From positions 209,201-273,200 of the forward strand of contig JADJVF010000004.1 in assembly GCA_016716705.1 (NCBI GenBank): a DNA stretch of 64,000 nt, given 5' to 3'. This stretch comes from Holophagales bacterium (GTDB lineage Bacteria > Acidobacteriota > Thermoanaerobaculia > UBA5066). The notes beneath the pieces were generated by a model that did no database searches, was not told the origin of the DNA, and worked only from the letters and a program-made list of their open reading frames with translations. Position numbers and translations under genes: made by a program. Of the stretch, positions 8,979-18,745 are shown one piece after another (within the stretch, counting starts at the first letter, position 1; each line of letters begins with the position of its first letter).

Positions 8979-11030
8979 ATGCGTAGCGCCCTCCGGCTCG
9001 TCCTTCCTCTCCTCCTGGCCACGACCGGGTCCGCGCAGGAGCCCGCGCTCCCGCGCGTCGAGGCGTCGCTCACCGTCCAGGCTCCCGCCGGCCCGGGCGC
9101 GCTCTACCGCGAGAAGGCGCTCTCGGGGCGCGCGGCGGCCGCCAACGGGAAGACGTTCCTGCTCGGCGCGGGCCGGTACGAGTTCTCGGAGGGGCGCTTC
9201 TGGGAGCTGACCGGAAAGGACGGCAGGCCGATCGGCTCGTTCTTCGTCGGGAAGGGAGCGCTCTCCTTCACGCCGGACGACGCGCAGGCGGCGCGTCTCG
9301 CCGTGAGGAACGCGAAGCACGTCGGCGGCGCGAGCGGCGTGGACGGGAAGCTGAAGGCCCCCTTCGAGGTCGCGTCGTTCCTCTACTCTGACGCGCTACG
9401 CCCCGACTGGGCCTTCGAGAAGGCCGAGCGGGCGCCGGACGCGGAGCTGAAGGCCCACCTGCGCAGGTTCCAGGACGACCGGACGCAGCAGGTCGAATCG
9501 CGGCTGGCGGTCGCGAACGCCGTGAAGGGCCGCTACTTCGCGTCCACCCTGGAGGCGTCCTCCGACCTGCGGCACGTGTTCGACGCCGTAACCGACGACG
9601 AGGAGGCGCTCGTCTTCGTCGACAGGCCTTCCGGGCTGGGAATCGGCTTTCCCGATGCGCGCTTCGCGAAGGTGATCGCGCGCCAGCCGATCGGCAGGAC
9701 GCGGCGCGAGGCGCCGCGTATCGACGCGCGGCTCGTGGCGGTCGACGTCGAGATCGAGGAGATCGACAAGGTGTGGGGCGCCCTGAAGGTGACGGAGACC
9801 TTCGTCGCCGCGCGTCCGATCGCGGCCCTCGCCCTCGACTTCGACACCGAGACGTTCACCGGGAGCAAGTTCGTGTCGACCCGCATGCGCTCCCTCACCG
9901 ACGGCGACGGGGTCCCGCTCGGGTACTCGCTCGGCCAGGGGAACCTGATCGTCGCTCTGGCAAAGCCCGTGGCCGAGGGTACGAGGGTCACGCTGAAGCT
10001 CGAGTACGAGGCGCCGTATTTCGAGAGGGCCGGCGGCGACAACGTCTGGGAGCTTCCGATCGCCAGCGGGTGGTACCCGCAGCCGGTGAACCTCAACGCC
10101 TCGAACCACACCTTCCACGCCGTCGTGAGGACCCGCAAGCCCTTCATCGCGTTCCCCTCCGGCGAGACCGTGCGGCGCGAGGAGGGGAAGGACTGGAACG
10201 TCGTCGAGACGCGGCTCGACCGGCCCGTGCCGTTCGCCACCGTCATCGCCGGCAAGTACACGATGCAGGAGTCGACGGAGGACGGCGTCACCTGCCGGAT
10301 CGCGAGCTACGGCCTGGCGAAGGAGATGTCCGGGAAGAAGCTCCTCAACATCTTCCACAGCGTCCGGAAGTTCTACACGTGGCTTCTCGGGCCGTTCCCC
10401 TGGAAGGAGTACACGATCATCGAGATCAACAGCTACGGCTTCGGCCAGGCGCCGCCGGGCCTCATGCGGATCACGAAGGAGGCGTTCCAGTCGAACATCT
10501 ACACCGACCAGGTCTCGACGCTTTTCTCGCATGGGATCAACCAGCGGGTCGCCCACGAGCTCGCTCACAGCTACTTCGGCTACGTCGTCGCCGACGCCTC
10601 GCCGAGCCACCAGTGGATCTCCGAGTCGTTCTCCGAGGTCGTCTCGATGTACGCGATCGAGAGGCTGAAGGACAAGTCGGAAAGCGAGAACCTCGCCGCG
10701 GTCTGGAAGAGCGCCGCGAAGGAGTCGACGAAGGCCGCCCCGATCTACCTCGCGAACGAGCTCGCCTCGAAGATCTCGACGCAGTGGGACGAGTCGGTGG
10801 AGCTCGACCGGATCAACCTCGTCTACTCGAAAGGGGCGCTCCTTCTCCTCGCGCTGCGCCGGGAGCTGGGGGACGACCTCTTCTTCACGATCCTCCGCTC
10901 GTTCCTCAAGAGCTTCGAGAAGCGGCAGAACGCGACGACGGACGAGTTCGCCTCCTTACTCGCCTTCGTGACGAAGAAGGACTGGAAGCCCTGGTTCGAC
11001 AAGTACTACTACGGCACCGAGATGCCGTGA
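8979..11030 (+). CDS. Secreted M1-like (gluzincin) metallopeptidase
   Basis: A 683-residue protein with a signal peptide (MRSALRLVLPLLLATTGSAQ). The zinc site HELAH (H526, H530) is followed after exactly 18 residues by Glu549 in HQWISE, the HEXXH-X18-E pattern of family M1. The usual N-terminus-gripping GAMEN motif is replaced by a GFGQAPPG segment at the expected distance upstream, so classical aminopeptidase activity is doubtful. The long N-terminal half (about 1-420) is a beta-rich extension with little recognisable similarity. The gene lies 51 bases after the tricorn protease on the same strand, suggesting linked periplasmic peptide turnover. Confidence 0.82.
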   Translation: MRSALRLVLPLLLATTGSAQEPALPRVEASLTVQAPAGPGALYREKALSGRAAAANGKTFLLGAGRYEFSEGRFWELTGKDGRPIGSFFVGKGALSFTPDDAQAARLAVRNAKHVGGASGVDGKLKAPFEVASFLYSDALRPDWAFEKAERAPDAELKAHLRRFQDDRTQQVESRLAVANAVKGRYFASTLEASSDLRHVFDAVTDDEEALVFVDRPSGLGIGFPDARFAKVIARQPIGRTRREAPRIDARLVAVDVEIEEIDKVWGALKVTETFVAARPIAALALDFDTETFTGSKFVSTRMRSLTDGDGVPLGYSLGQGNLIVALAKPVAEGTRVTLKLEYEAPYFERAGGDNVWELPIASGWYPQPVNLNASNHTFHAVVRTRKPFIAFPSGETVRREEGKDWNVVETRLDRPVPFATVIAGKYTMQESTEDGVTCRIASYGLAKEMSGKKLLNIFHSVRKFYTWLLGPFPWKEYTIIEINSYGFGQAPPGLMRITKEAFQSNIYTDQVSTLFSHGINQRVAHELAHSYFGYVVADASPSHQWISESFSEVVSMYAIERLKDKSESENLAAVWKSAAKESTKAAPIYLANELASKISTQWDESVELDRINLVYSKGALLLLALRRELGDDLFFTILRSFLKSFEKRQNATTDEFASLLAFVTKKDWKPWFDKYYYGTEMP

Positions 11031-11034
11031 ACGA

Positions 11035-11060
11035 CCGGCTCCCGCGCGGGCGGGAGCCGG
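11035..11060. terminator. Bidirectional hairpin between convergent genes
   Basis: CCGGCTCCCG and CGGGAGCCGG form a perfect ten-pair stem around a six-base loop, five bases after the M1-like peptidase stop and just past the OsmC stop on the other strand. There is no T-tract, so it is either a weak intrinsic terminator or an RNA 3'-end stabiliser. Confidence 0.6.
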
Positions 11061-11077
11061 ATCGACCCTTCAGGCCC

Positions 11078-11497
11078 TCAGCCGTTCCAGCGGAACTCCA
11101 TCGGCACCTCGACGAGCGGCCCGAGGCTCTGGGTAACGGGGCAGGCGCGCGCCGACGCCTCGAGGAGAGCGCGGTCCCCGTCTGACACCGACAGGCCTGC
11201 CGGGAAGGTGACCGTCGTCCGGAGTGCACCGATCCGGCGTCGCGGGTCTGCAACCATCTCCTTCACGACGTGGACGGTGGTCCCCGCGAGCTCGATCCCG
11301 TGGCGCTGGGCGACGAGCGCCATCGTCGTGACGAGGCAGGCGCCGAGGGATGTCGCGCAGAGGTCGGTGGGAGAGAACGCCTCGCCCTTGCCACCGTTGT
11401 CGACGGGGGCGTCGGTCACGAGCTTCGTTCCGGAGGGGCGATGGGTCGCCTCGCAATGGAGGTCGCCCGTGTAGACGATGTCGATGTCGACGGCCAT
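11078..11497 (-). CDS. OsmC/Ohr-family peroxide-detoxification protein
   Basis: A 139-residue protein when started at the ATG at 11497; the longer open frame upstream has no family similarity. It carries the two redox cysteine regions of the OsmC family. The first is in SPTDLCATSLGACLVTTMALVAQ and the second in ARACPVTQSLGPLVEV. Members reduce organic hydroperoxides through a peroxidatic cysteine and a resolving cysteine, using lipoyl or thiol donors. It is divergent from the GYD-domain gene, with 113 bases between starts. The exact substrate cannot be read from sequence. Confidence 0.88.
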   Translation of the reverse strand: MAVDIDIVYTGDLHCEATHRPSGTKLVTDAPVDNGGKGEAFSPTDLCATSLGACLVTTMALVAQRHGIELAGTTVHVVKEMVADPRRRIGALRTTVTFPAGLSVSDGDRALLEASARACPVTQSLGPLVEVPMEFRWNG

Positions 11498-11610
11498 GCC
11501 CCGGACGCTACGCGAGACGGGCCCGCCCGTCGAGGGCACTCCTCCTTCCGCGGCGAGCGGGTGTAACGTTGATGGCCGCAACCGACAGAACGTCGAAAGG
11601 AGGATCCGTC

Positions 11611-11922
11611 ATGGCGACGTACGTCCTGATGACGAAGCTCACCCCCGCGGCACTGCAGGGGGCGTCGGGCCGCCGGGCCACCGGCCACGACTGGAAGATG
11701 AAGGTCGAAACGGTCTGCCCGGGCCTTCGCTGGATCGCCCACTACGCCCTGCTCGGCCCGTACGACTTCATGGACATCTACGAGGCCCCGGACGGCGAGA
11801 CGGCATTCCGCGTGTCGCTCCTCTCGCGGGAGTACGGAGCACTCACGGCCGAGAGCTGGCCCGCGGTCGCCTACCCGGAGTTCCTCGGCATCGCCGACGC
11901 GGTCGAAGGCAAGCCGGCCTGA
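11611..11922 (+). CDS. GYD-domain protein
   Basis: A 103-residue protein beginning MATYVLMTKLTPA, started at the ATG at 11611 behind a clear AAAGGAGG site seven bases upstream. It matches the small ferredoxin-like-fold GYD family, with GPYDFMDIYEAPDGETAFRVS in the position of the family's G-x-Y-D motif. The biochemical function of the family is not established. It stands alone between the OsmC gene and a membrane-protein gene on the opposite strand. Confidence 0.8.
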   Translation: MATYVLMTKLTPAALQGASGRRATGHDWKMKVETVCPGLRWIAHYALLGPYDFMDIYEAPDGETAFRVSLLSREYGALTAESWPAVAYPEFLGIADAVEGKPA

Positions 11923-11940
11923 CGGGCGGCGAGAGCCGCC

Positions 11941-12408
11941 TCAGCCCGGGGAGAGCGGCGGGGCCCCGCCTGCACCGGGCTCCTCCCGCAGGCGGAACCA
12001 GCGCAGCCCGCGCGGGATGATCCCCAGGAGGCTGACCGCGAGCGCCAGGCCCGCGAGGACGAGGAAGTCGGCGAGGTTGCGGCCAAGGAAGAACAGGACC
12101 AGCCCGAGGATCGCCGAGGCCTCGGCGATGACGAGGGAGAGGAGGGTCCGCCTGAGGAAGGTGTCGAACGGCAGGGCGGTCGCCGGGTCCGTGCCGACGC
12201 GAGGCGCGACGGAGAGAGCGACGAGAGCCAGGACGAACGCGGCTCCGTAGAAGCCGTATCGCAGGCCTGCCGGCGCGGGACCGGCGGGAGCCTCCGCCGA
12301 CGACGCGAGAACGAAGACGACGACGGCGTAGAGGGGAATCGAAGCGGTGAGCCCCGCGACGAGGACGAGCCAGCGGGCCTTCTCGGGGAGGGGGGTCGGT
12401 CGAGGCAT
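11941..12408 (-). CDS. Four-helix membrane protein, function unknown
   Basis: A 155-residue protein with four predicted membrane segments: about 13-35, 48-68, 87-108 and 113-133. It has a basic cytoplasmic C-terminal tail (GLRWFRLREEPG). I do not recognise a family. It is convergent with the GYD gene and divergent from the ada/alkA gene, with 105 bases to the latter's GTG start. Confidence 0.6.
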   Translation of the reverse strand: MPRPTPLPEKARWLVLVAGLTASIPLYAVVVFVLASSAEAPAGPAPAGLRYGFYGAAFVLALVALSVAPRVGTDPATALPFDTFLRRTLLSLVIAEASAILGLVLFFLGRNLADFLVLAGLALAVSLLGIIPRGLRWFRLREEPGAGGAPPLSPG

Positions 12409-12513
12409 TCTCGTGCTCCGCGCCTACGATACTCCGCGTTCGCCCGGACACTTCGACAGCCAGGTCCGAAAACCGCCAGACGGAAGCGTCCCGGGTGGGA
12501 TATCACTCCCGGC

Positions 12514-13977
12514 GTGGAGATCGATCACGAGTCCTGCCTCGCCGCCTTCCTCGGCAGGGACCGCCGGTTCGCCGGACGTTTTTACGCCGGTGTGACCTCG
12601 ACCGGCATCTACTGCCGTCCCGGCTGCCCGGCCCCCCTGCCGAGACCTCGAAACCTCCGCTTCTTCCGTTGCGCGGCCGCTGCCGAGGAGGCGGGTTTCC
12701 GCGCCTGCCTCCGCTGTCGCCCCGAGACCGCGCCGGGGACGCCGGCCTGGACCGGCACGTCGGCCACCGTCGCGCGCGCCCTCCGCCAGATCGAAGCGGG
12801 CCTCGCCGACGACGCCCCGCTCGGTGCGCTCGCGGCGCGTCTCGGCGTCGGGGAGAGGCACCTTCGGCGGCTGTTCGGCGAGCACCTCGGCGCGTCCCCC
12901 GTGGCCATCGCGCGGACGAGGCGCCTCCATTTCGCCCGGAGGCTCCTCGACGACACGTCGCTCCGGATGTCCGACGTGGCGCTCGCGGCGGGCTACTCCA
13001 GCGTCCGGCGCTTCAACGAGGCGATGCGGGCCGCGTTCGGCGTCTCCCCGACGAAGCTCCGGCGGTCGGCGACGACCGCGACCGACCGGGCGGACATCGT
13101 CCTGCGGCTTCCGTTTCGCCCGCCGTTCGACGACGCGTCCCTCCTTGCGTTCCTCGCGGCCCGCGCCGTTCCAGGCGTCGAGGAGGTTTCGGACGGCGTC
13201 TACAGGCGGACCGCGGAGCTCACCGGCTCGGCCGGCATCGTGGAAGCGCGCGTCGACCCAGACCGGGGACTCCTCTCTCTCCACCTCCAGGGCCTCGGTC
13301 CGGCCTCGGCGCTCGAGGCGACCCGTCGCGCGGGGCGCCTGTTCGACCTCGACGCCGACCCCGGGATGATCGCCGCCCGCCTCGCGACCGACCCGCTCCT
13401 CGCCCCGCTCGTCGCACGGCGCCCCGGTCTTCGCGTGCCGGGGGCCTGGGACCCGTTCGAGACCGCCGTCCGGACGATCCTGGGACAGCAGGTCTCGGTG
13501 AAGGCGGCGCGGACGCTGGCCGCGCGACTCGCCTCGAAGTTCGGGCGCTCACTTCCCGCGGGAGCGGTGCGCGGAGGGCTCGCACTTCTCTTTCCCCGCG
13601 CCGAGGAGCTGGCGGAAGCCGACGTCGCTTCGATCGGCCTGACCTCCCGGCGCGCGGAGACGCTCCGGCACCTGGCGCGCGAGGTGGCCCTTGGGCGCAT
13701 CGACCTCGGCCCGGCCGCCTCGCTCGACGAGGCCGAGTCCCGCCTGGCGGGCGTCCCGGGCATCGGCCCCTGGACGGCACAGGTGATCGCACTGCGTGCG
13801 CTCGGTGAGCCCGACGCCCTTCCGGCGGGAGACCTCGGTCTCCGGAAAGCGCTCACCAAAGGGGCCGTACTCCCAACGATTGCGACCGTCGAGGCCCGTG
13901 CCCGCGGTTGGCGGCCCTGGCGCGCCTACGCCCTCATCCACCTCTGGACCGAACTCGCAAGCCAGGAGAATTCATGA
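12514..13977 (+). CDS. Ada-type zinc/AraC regulator fused to AlkA 3-methyladenine DNA glycosylase
   Basis: A 487-residue fusion starting at GTG. Residues about 1-75 are the Ada metal-binding domain with four cysteines (YCRPGC and ACLRC), the site methylated by phosphotriesters. Residues 85-185 are an AraC helix-turn-helix pair (LRMSDVALAAGYSSVRRFNE). Residues 195-480 are an AlkA-type glycosylase with ILGQQVSVKAA, the helix-hairpin-helix VPGIGPWTAQV and the catalytic Asp in AGDLGLRKAL. It should excise alkylated bases and sense methylation to activate the adaptive response. The stop overlaps the ogt ATG as ATGA, so the two are translationally coupled. Confidence 0.92.
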   Translation: MEIDHESCLAAFLGRDRRFAGRFYAGVTSTGIYCRPGCPAPLPRPRNLRFFRCAAAAEEAGFRACLRCRPETAPGTPAWTGTSATVARALRQIEAGLADDAPLGALAARLGVGERHLRRLFGEHLGASPVAIARTRRLHFARRLLDDTSLRMSDVALAAGYSSVRRFNEAMRAAFGVSPTKLRRSATTATDRADIVLRLPFRPPFDDASLLAFLAARAVPGVEEVSDGVYRRTAELTGSAGIVEARVDPDRGLLSLHLQGLGPASALEATRRAGRLFDLDADPGMIAARLATDPLLAPLVARRPGLRVPGAWDPFETAVRTILGQQVSVKAARTLAARLASKFGRSLPAGAVRGGLALLFPRAEELAEADVASIGLTSRRAETLRHLAREVALGRIDLGPAASLDEAESRLAGVPGIGPWTAQVIALRALGEPDALPAGDLGLRKALTKGAVLPTIATVEARARGWRPWRAYALIHLWTELASQENS

Positions 13978-14483
13978 AGACGCCGCTCGAGACCGCCACC
14001 GTAGAGACCCCTGCCGGCCCGTTCTGGTTCGCCGCGAAAGACGGCGCGCTCGTCGCCGCCGGTTTCGCCGACTCGGCCCCGCGCCTCCTCGCCCGCCTCG
14101 AAGCTCGCTTCGGGCCCCTCGCGCCTCACGAGGCGGGCGACCCCGCCGGCGCCGTCTCCGCGCTTCGACGCTTCCTGGGGGGCGAGCTCGCGGCGCTCGA
14201 ATCGGTCGCGGTCGACGTCGCCGGGACGCCGTTCCAGCGGGACGTCTGGACGGCGCTTCGCGGAATCCCTGCCGGTTCGACGATCACCTACGCGGAGCTG
14301 GCCCGGCGCGTCGGGCGCCCGCGGGCCGTGCGGGCCGTCGGCGCCGCGAACGGCGCGAACCCCGTTTCGATCGTCGTGCCGTGCCATCGCGTCGTCGGCA
14401 AGGACGGCCTCCGCGGATACGCCGGCGGCGTACCCCGGAAGGAATGGCTCCTCTTGCACGAGAAGGGGACGCCGCCGGTCTGA
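13974..14483 (+). CDS. ogt: O6-methylguanine-DNA methyltransferase
   Basis: A 169-residue suicide alkyltransferase. The acceptor cysteine is in VPCHRVVGKDGLRGYAGG near residue 140, preceded by the DNA-binding helix (FQRDVWTALRGIPAGSTITY). It transfers methyl groups from O6-methylguanine to itself. The ATG at 13974 overlaps the upstream alkA-type stop in ATGA, so the gene forms an alkylation-repair pair with the Ada/AlkA fusion. The N-terminal Ada module lives in the neighbour rather than in this protein, so the two together reconstruct the domains of an Ada plus AlkA response. Confidence 0.93.
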   Translation: MKTPLETATVETPAGPFWFAAKDGALVAAGFADSAPRLLARLEARFGPLAPHEAGDPAGAVSALRRFLGGELAALESVAVDVAGTPFQRDVWTALRGIPAGSTITYAELARRVGRPRAVRAVGAANGANPVSIVVPCHRVVGKDGLRGYAGGVPRKEWLLLHEKGTPPV

Positions 14484-14495
14484 CGGCCGGCTCGC

Positions 14496-15029
14496 CTACG
14501 CGGGTCTTCCCGGCGCGCGCCAGATCCGCCGGACCTGGGCATCGTGGTGCTTCGCGTGCTCCTCGAGGAAAGCGAGCGTGCCTGCCGGATCGAGCGCTCC
14601 GCCGATCGGGTGGCGGAAGAGAAGGGTCTTCCGACGCTCCGCCGGCAGGGACCCCAGAATCTCCCGAAGATCCTTGCGGACCTTCTCCCACCGGACCGAG
14701 ATCTCCGCGAGCGGCAAGGTCTCTTCGGGAATGACCTGCTGTACGGGAGCTCGAAACCGGATCGGCGACCTCAGGATGAGGACGAGGAGGGCGAGCTTTG
14801 CCCGGTCGCGGAGAGAAACGGCCTGCGGCGGCGCCAGCAGCTTCTTCCGCGCGTAGCCGACGACTCCCTCCTCGACGAGGACGAGGTGCTGGACGACGTC
14901 GAGCGCACACCAGCCTTTCCCTTCCGGGCGAAAGGCGAGCCTCTCCCCGCTCTCGATGGCAAGAGAGCCCAGGAGGGCGTCCTTCCAGTCGTCCATGTCG
15001 TCGAGACGCCGCTCGAAGTCGTGCTGCAT
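14496..15029 (-). CDS. DinB-family protein
   Basis: A 177-residue four-helix-bundle protein with the DinB metal-site pattern. A histidine is in ALDVVQHLVLVEEGV near residue 48, and a pair is in EEHAKHHDAQVRRIW near 158-162. Family members include thiol transferases that use bacillithiol or mycothiol, but many have unknown roles. It is convergent with ogt (12 bases apart) and lies downstream of lon on the minus strand with 40 bases between, so it may be read from lon transcripts. Confidence 0.8.
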   Translation of the reverse strand: MQHDFERRLDDMDDWKDALLGSLAIESGERLAFRPEGKGWCALDVVQHLVLVEEGVVGYARKKLLAPPQAVSLRDRAKLALLVLILRSPIRFRAPVQQVIPEETLPLAEISVRWEKVRKDLREILGSLPAERRKTLLFRHPIGGALDPAGTLAFLEEHAKHHDAQVRRIWRAPGRPA

Positions 15030-15069
15030 GGCGCGGAGTCTCCCACAGGGGGGCTCCGCGCCATCCCCG

Positions 15070-17562
<2,493 letters not shown>

Positions 17563-17593
17563 TCTGACCTTTCGAGCCGACCTAACGCGGAAG

Positions 17594-17634
17594 ACTCAAG
17601 AGTAAAGTTTAGTGGCATGAGCTTAGATTTTCAA
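17594..17634 (-). promoter_or_regulatory. lon promoter with short inverted repeat at the start site
   Basis: Reading the minus strand, TTGAAA (17634-17629) is followed after exactly 17 bases by TAAACT (17611-17606), a reasonable sigma70 promoter. ACTC-AA-GAGT (17594-17603) overlaps the expected transcription start. On the minus strand it contains CTTGAGT, one half-site of the HAIR element bound by HspR in other bacteria. Only one half-site is present, so HspR control is speculative. Confidence 0.6.
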
Positions 17635-17736
17635 TACTGGGTTTGAAACCGAGCCCTGGAGAGCAGGATCGGGCCCCGGCGGCGGTCCTTCGATTCGAGT
17701 CCGTGCCCGGGCTGGGGGCAACCTCAACCTACGGGT

Positions 17737-18123
17737 CTACGACCCGGAGGATTCCCGAAGGGCGGTCAGCGCCCCCTCGGCGGCTTCCCGAAAGGCCCTG
17801 GAAACCCCGCCGACCCCGAGCTTCACCCCGCCGAAGATGCGGGAGACGAGAAGGCCGCCTTCCAGATCGTCCCGCCGGAGAAGCTCGAGAAGAAGCCGGC
17901 CAGGATGCCCCACCTCTCCGTCATCCTTCGATTTCTCGACGAGCGCGCCTGACCCGTCGCGCCCTCGGAAGGCCCAGCAGTGGTGGTTCGCCTTCCGATG
18001 CTCCCCCTTCGCCGCCCTCACCGAGACGAGGACGTCGTCTTCCGACGCCGCCGGGAATGCGATGGCGAAGAAGCGGGAACGCTCGACGGTGGTCTTGAAC
18101 GCCGCGGGGTGGATGATCCGCAC
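17737..18123 (-). CDS. YigZ/IMPACT N-terminal-domain protein (UPF0029)
   Basis: A 128-residue protein with the conserved UPF0029 core: RSRFFAIAFPAASEDDV, the HRKANHHCWAFR stretch, KSKDDGEVGHPG and VSRIFGGVKLGVGG. It consists only of the IMPACT N-terminal domain and lacks the C-terminal DUF1949 half of full-length YigZ (about 200 residues). Eukaryotic IMPACT modulates Gcn1-Gcn2 signalling; the bacterial role is not settled. It lies upstream of lon on the same strand, with the lon promoter between them. Confidence 0.85.
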   Translation of the reverse strand: MRIIHPAAFKTTVERSRFFAIAFPAASEDDVLVSVRAAKGEHRKANHHCWAFRGRDGSGALVEKSKDDGEVGHPGRLLLELLRRDDLEGGLLVSRIFGGVKLGVGGVSRAFREAAEGALTALRESSGS

Positions 18124-18180
18124 GTTCCGACGTTAGCAGGCCCGGAGCGGGAATGGACCCGCCGAAGATCGGAGGAGGCG

Positions 18181-18729
18181 ATGAAGAACGTGGCCCGGGC
18201 TGGCCTTCTCGCGACCTTTCTCGTCGCCGCTGTCTCTCCCGGGGTCGCGGCGAGTCAAGCTCCGTGCGGGACTCTCGAAGGGCCAGGCGCGCGTCCCGAC
18301 CAAGCGAGCTTCGCCGAAGGAAAGGAAGCCGCACCTGCGCGGTGTCGAACGCCTCGCGGCGAGCCAGTTGCCTCTCGCTGCTCTCGTACGCCGGTCGGCT
18401 CTTCAGTGCCAGGAGGTGCCCGCGAGGCTCGGCCCGGGCTCCCGGAGCGAGTGCTGGCCGCGCCTCCCCAAGGGGCCGCCCGGTTCACCGGATCGCCCGT
18501 CCGCCTCGACGTGAAGGACGCCGACCTTGGCGAGGTCGTCCGCACCCTCACGGCTGGCCGCGGTCTCTCCGTCGTCTCTCCTCCGGGCCTGGCGGGCACC
18601 GTGACGGCGACCCTGCGCGACGTCCCGTGGGACCAGGCGCTGGACCTCGTCCTCGCAGGAAACGGCTGGAGGTTCGTCCGCGAGGGGACCGTGATCCGGA
18701 TCGTGCGGCGAGACGACACCTCCCGGTGA
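18181..18729 (+). CDS. Small secreted protein with a stand-alone STN (secretin/TonB short N-terminal) domain
   Basis: A 182-residue protein started at the ATG at 18181 with GGAGGAGG immediately upstream and a signal peptide ending near SPGVAA. A low-complexity middle leads to an STN-type domain at about residues 105-172. This contains FTGSPVRLDVKDADLGEVV, then LSVVSPPGLAGTVTATL, VPWDQALDLVLAGNGW and EGTVIRI. In secretins (PilQ) and FecA-like receptors this domain precedes a large barrel, but here the protein ends directly after it. It is divergent from YigZ (57 bases between starts). A periplasmic docking or inhibitory role is a guess. Confidence 0.65.
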   Translation: MKNVARAGLLATFLVAAVSPGVAASQAPCGTLEGPGARPDQASFAEGKEAAPARCRTPRGEPVASRCSRTPVGSSVPGGAREARPGLPERVLAAPPQGAARFTGSPVRLDVKDADLGEVVRTLTAGRGLSVVSPPGLAGTVTATLRDVPWDQALDLVLAGNGWRFVREGTVIRIVRRDDTSR

Positions 18730-18745
18730 ACCTCCCCTCTGGCGC

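Noticed and set aside
5682..9320. Very long antisense open frame (1212 codons) on the minus strand
   Set aside because: It is the shadow of the tricorn protease and M1-like genes in G/C-rich codons. Composition is R/G/P/E-rich and matches no family.
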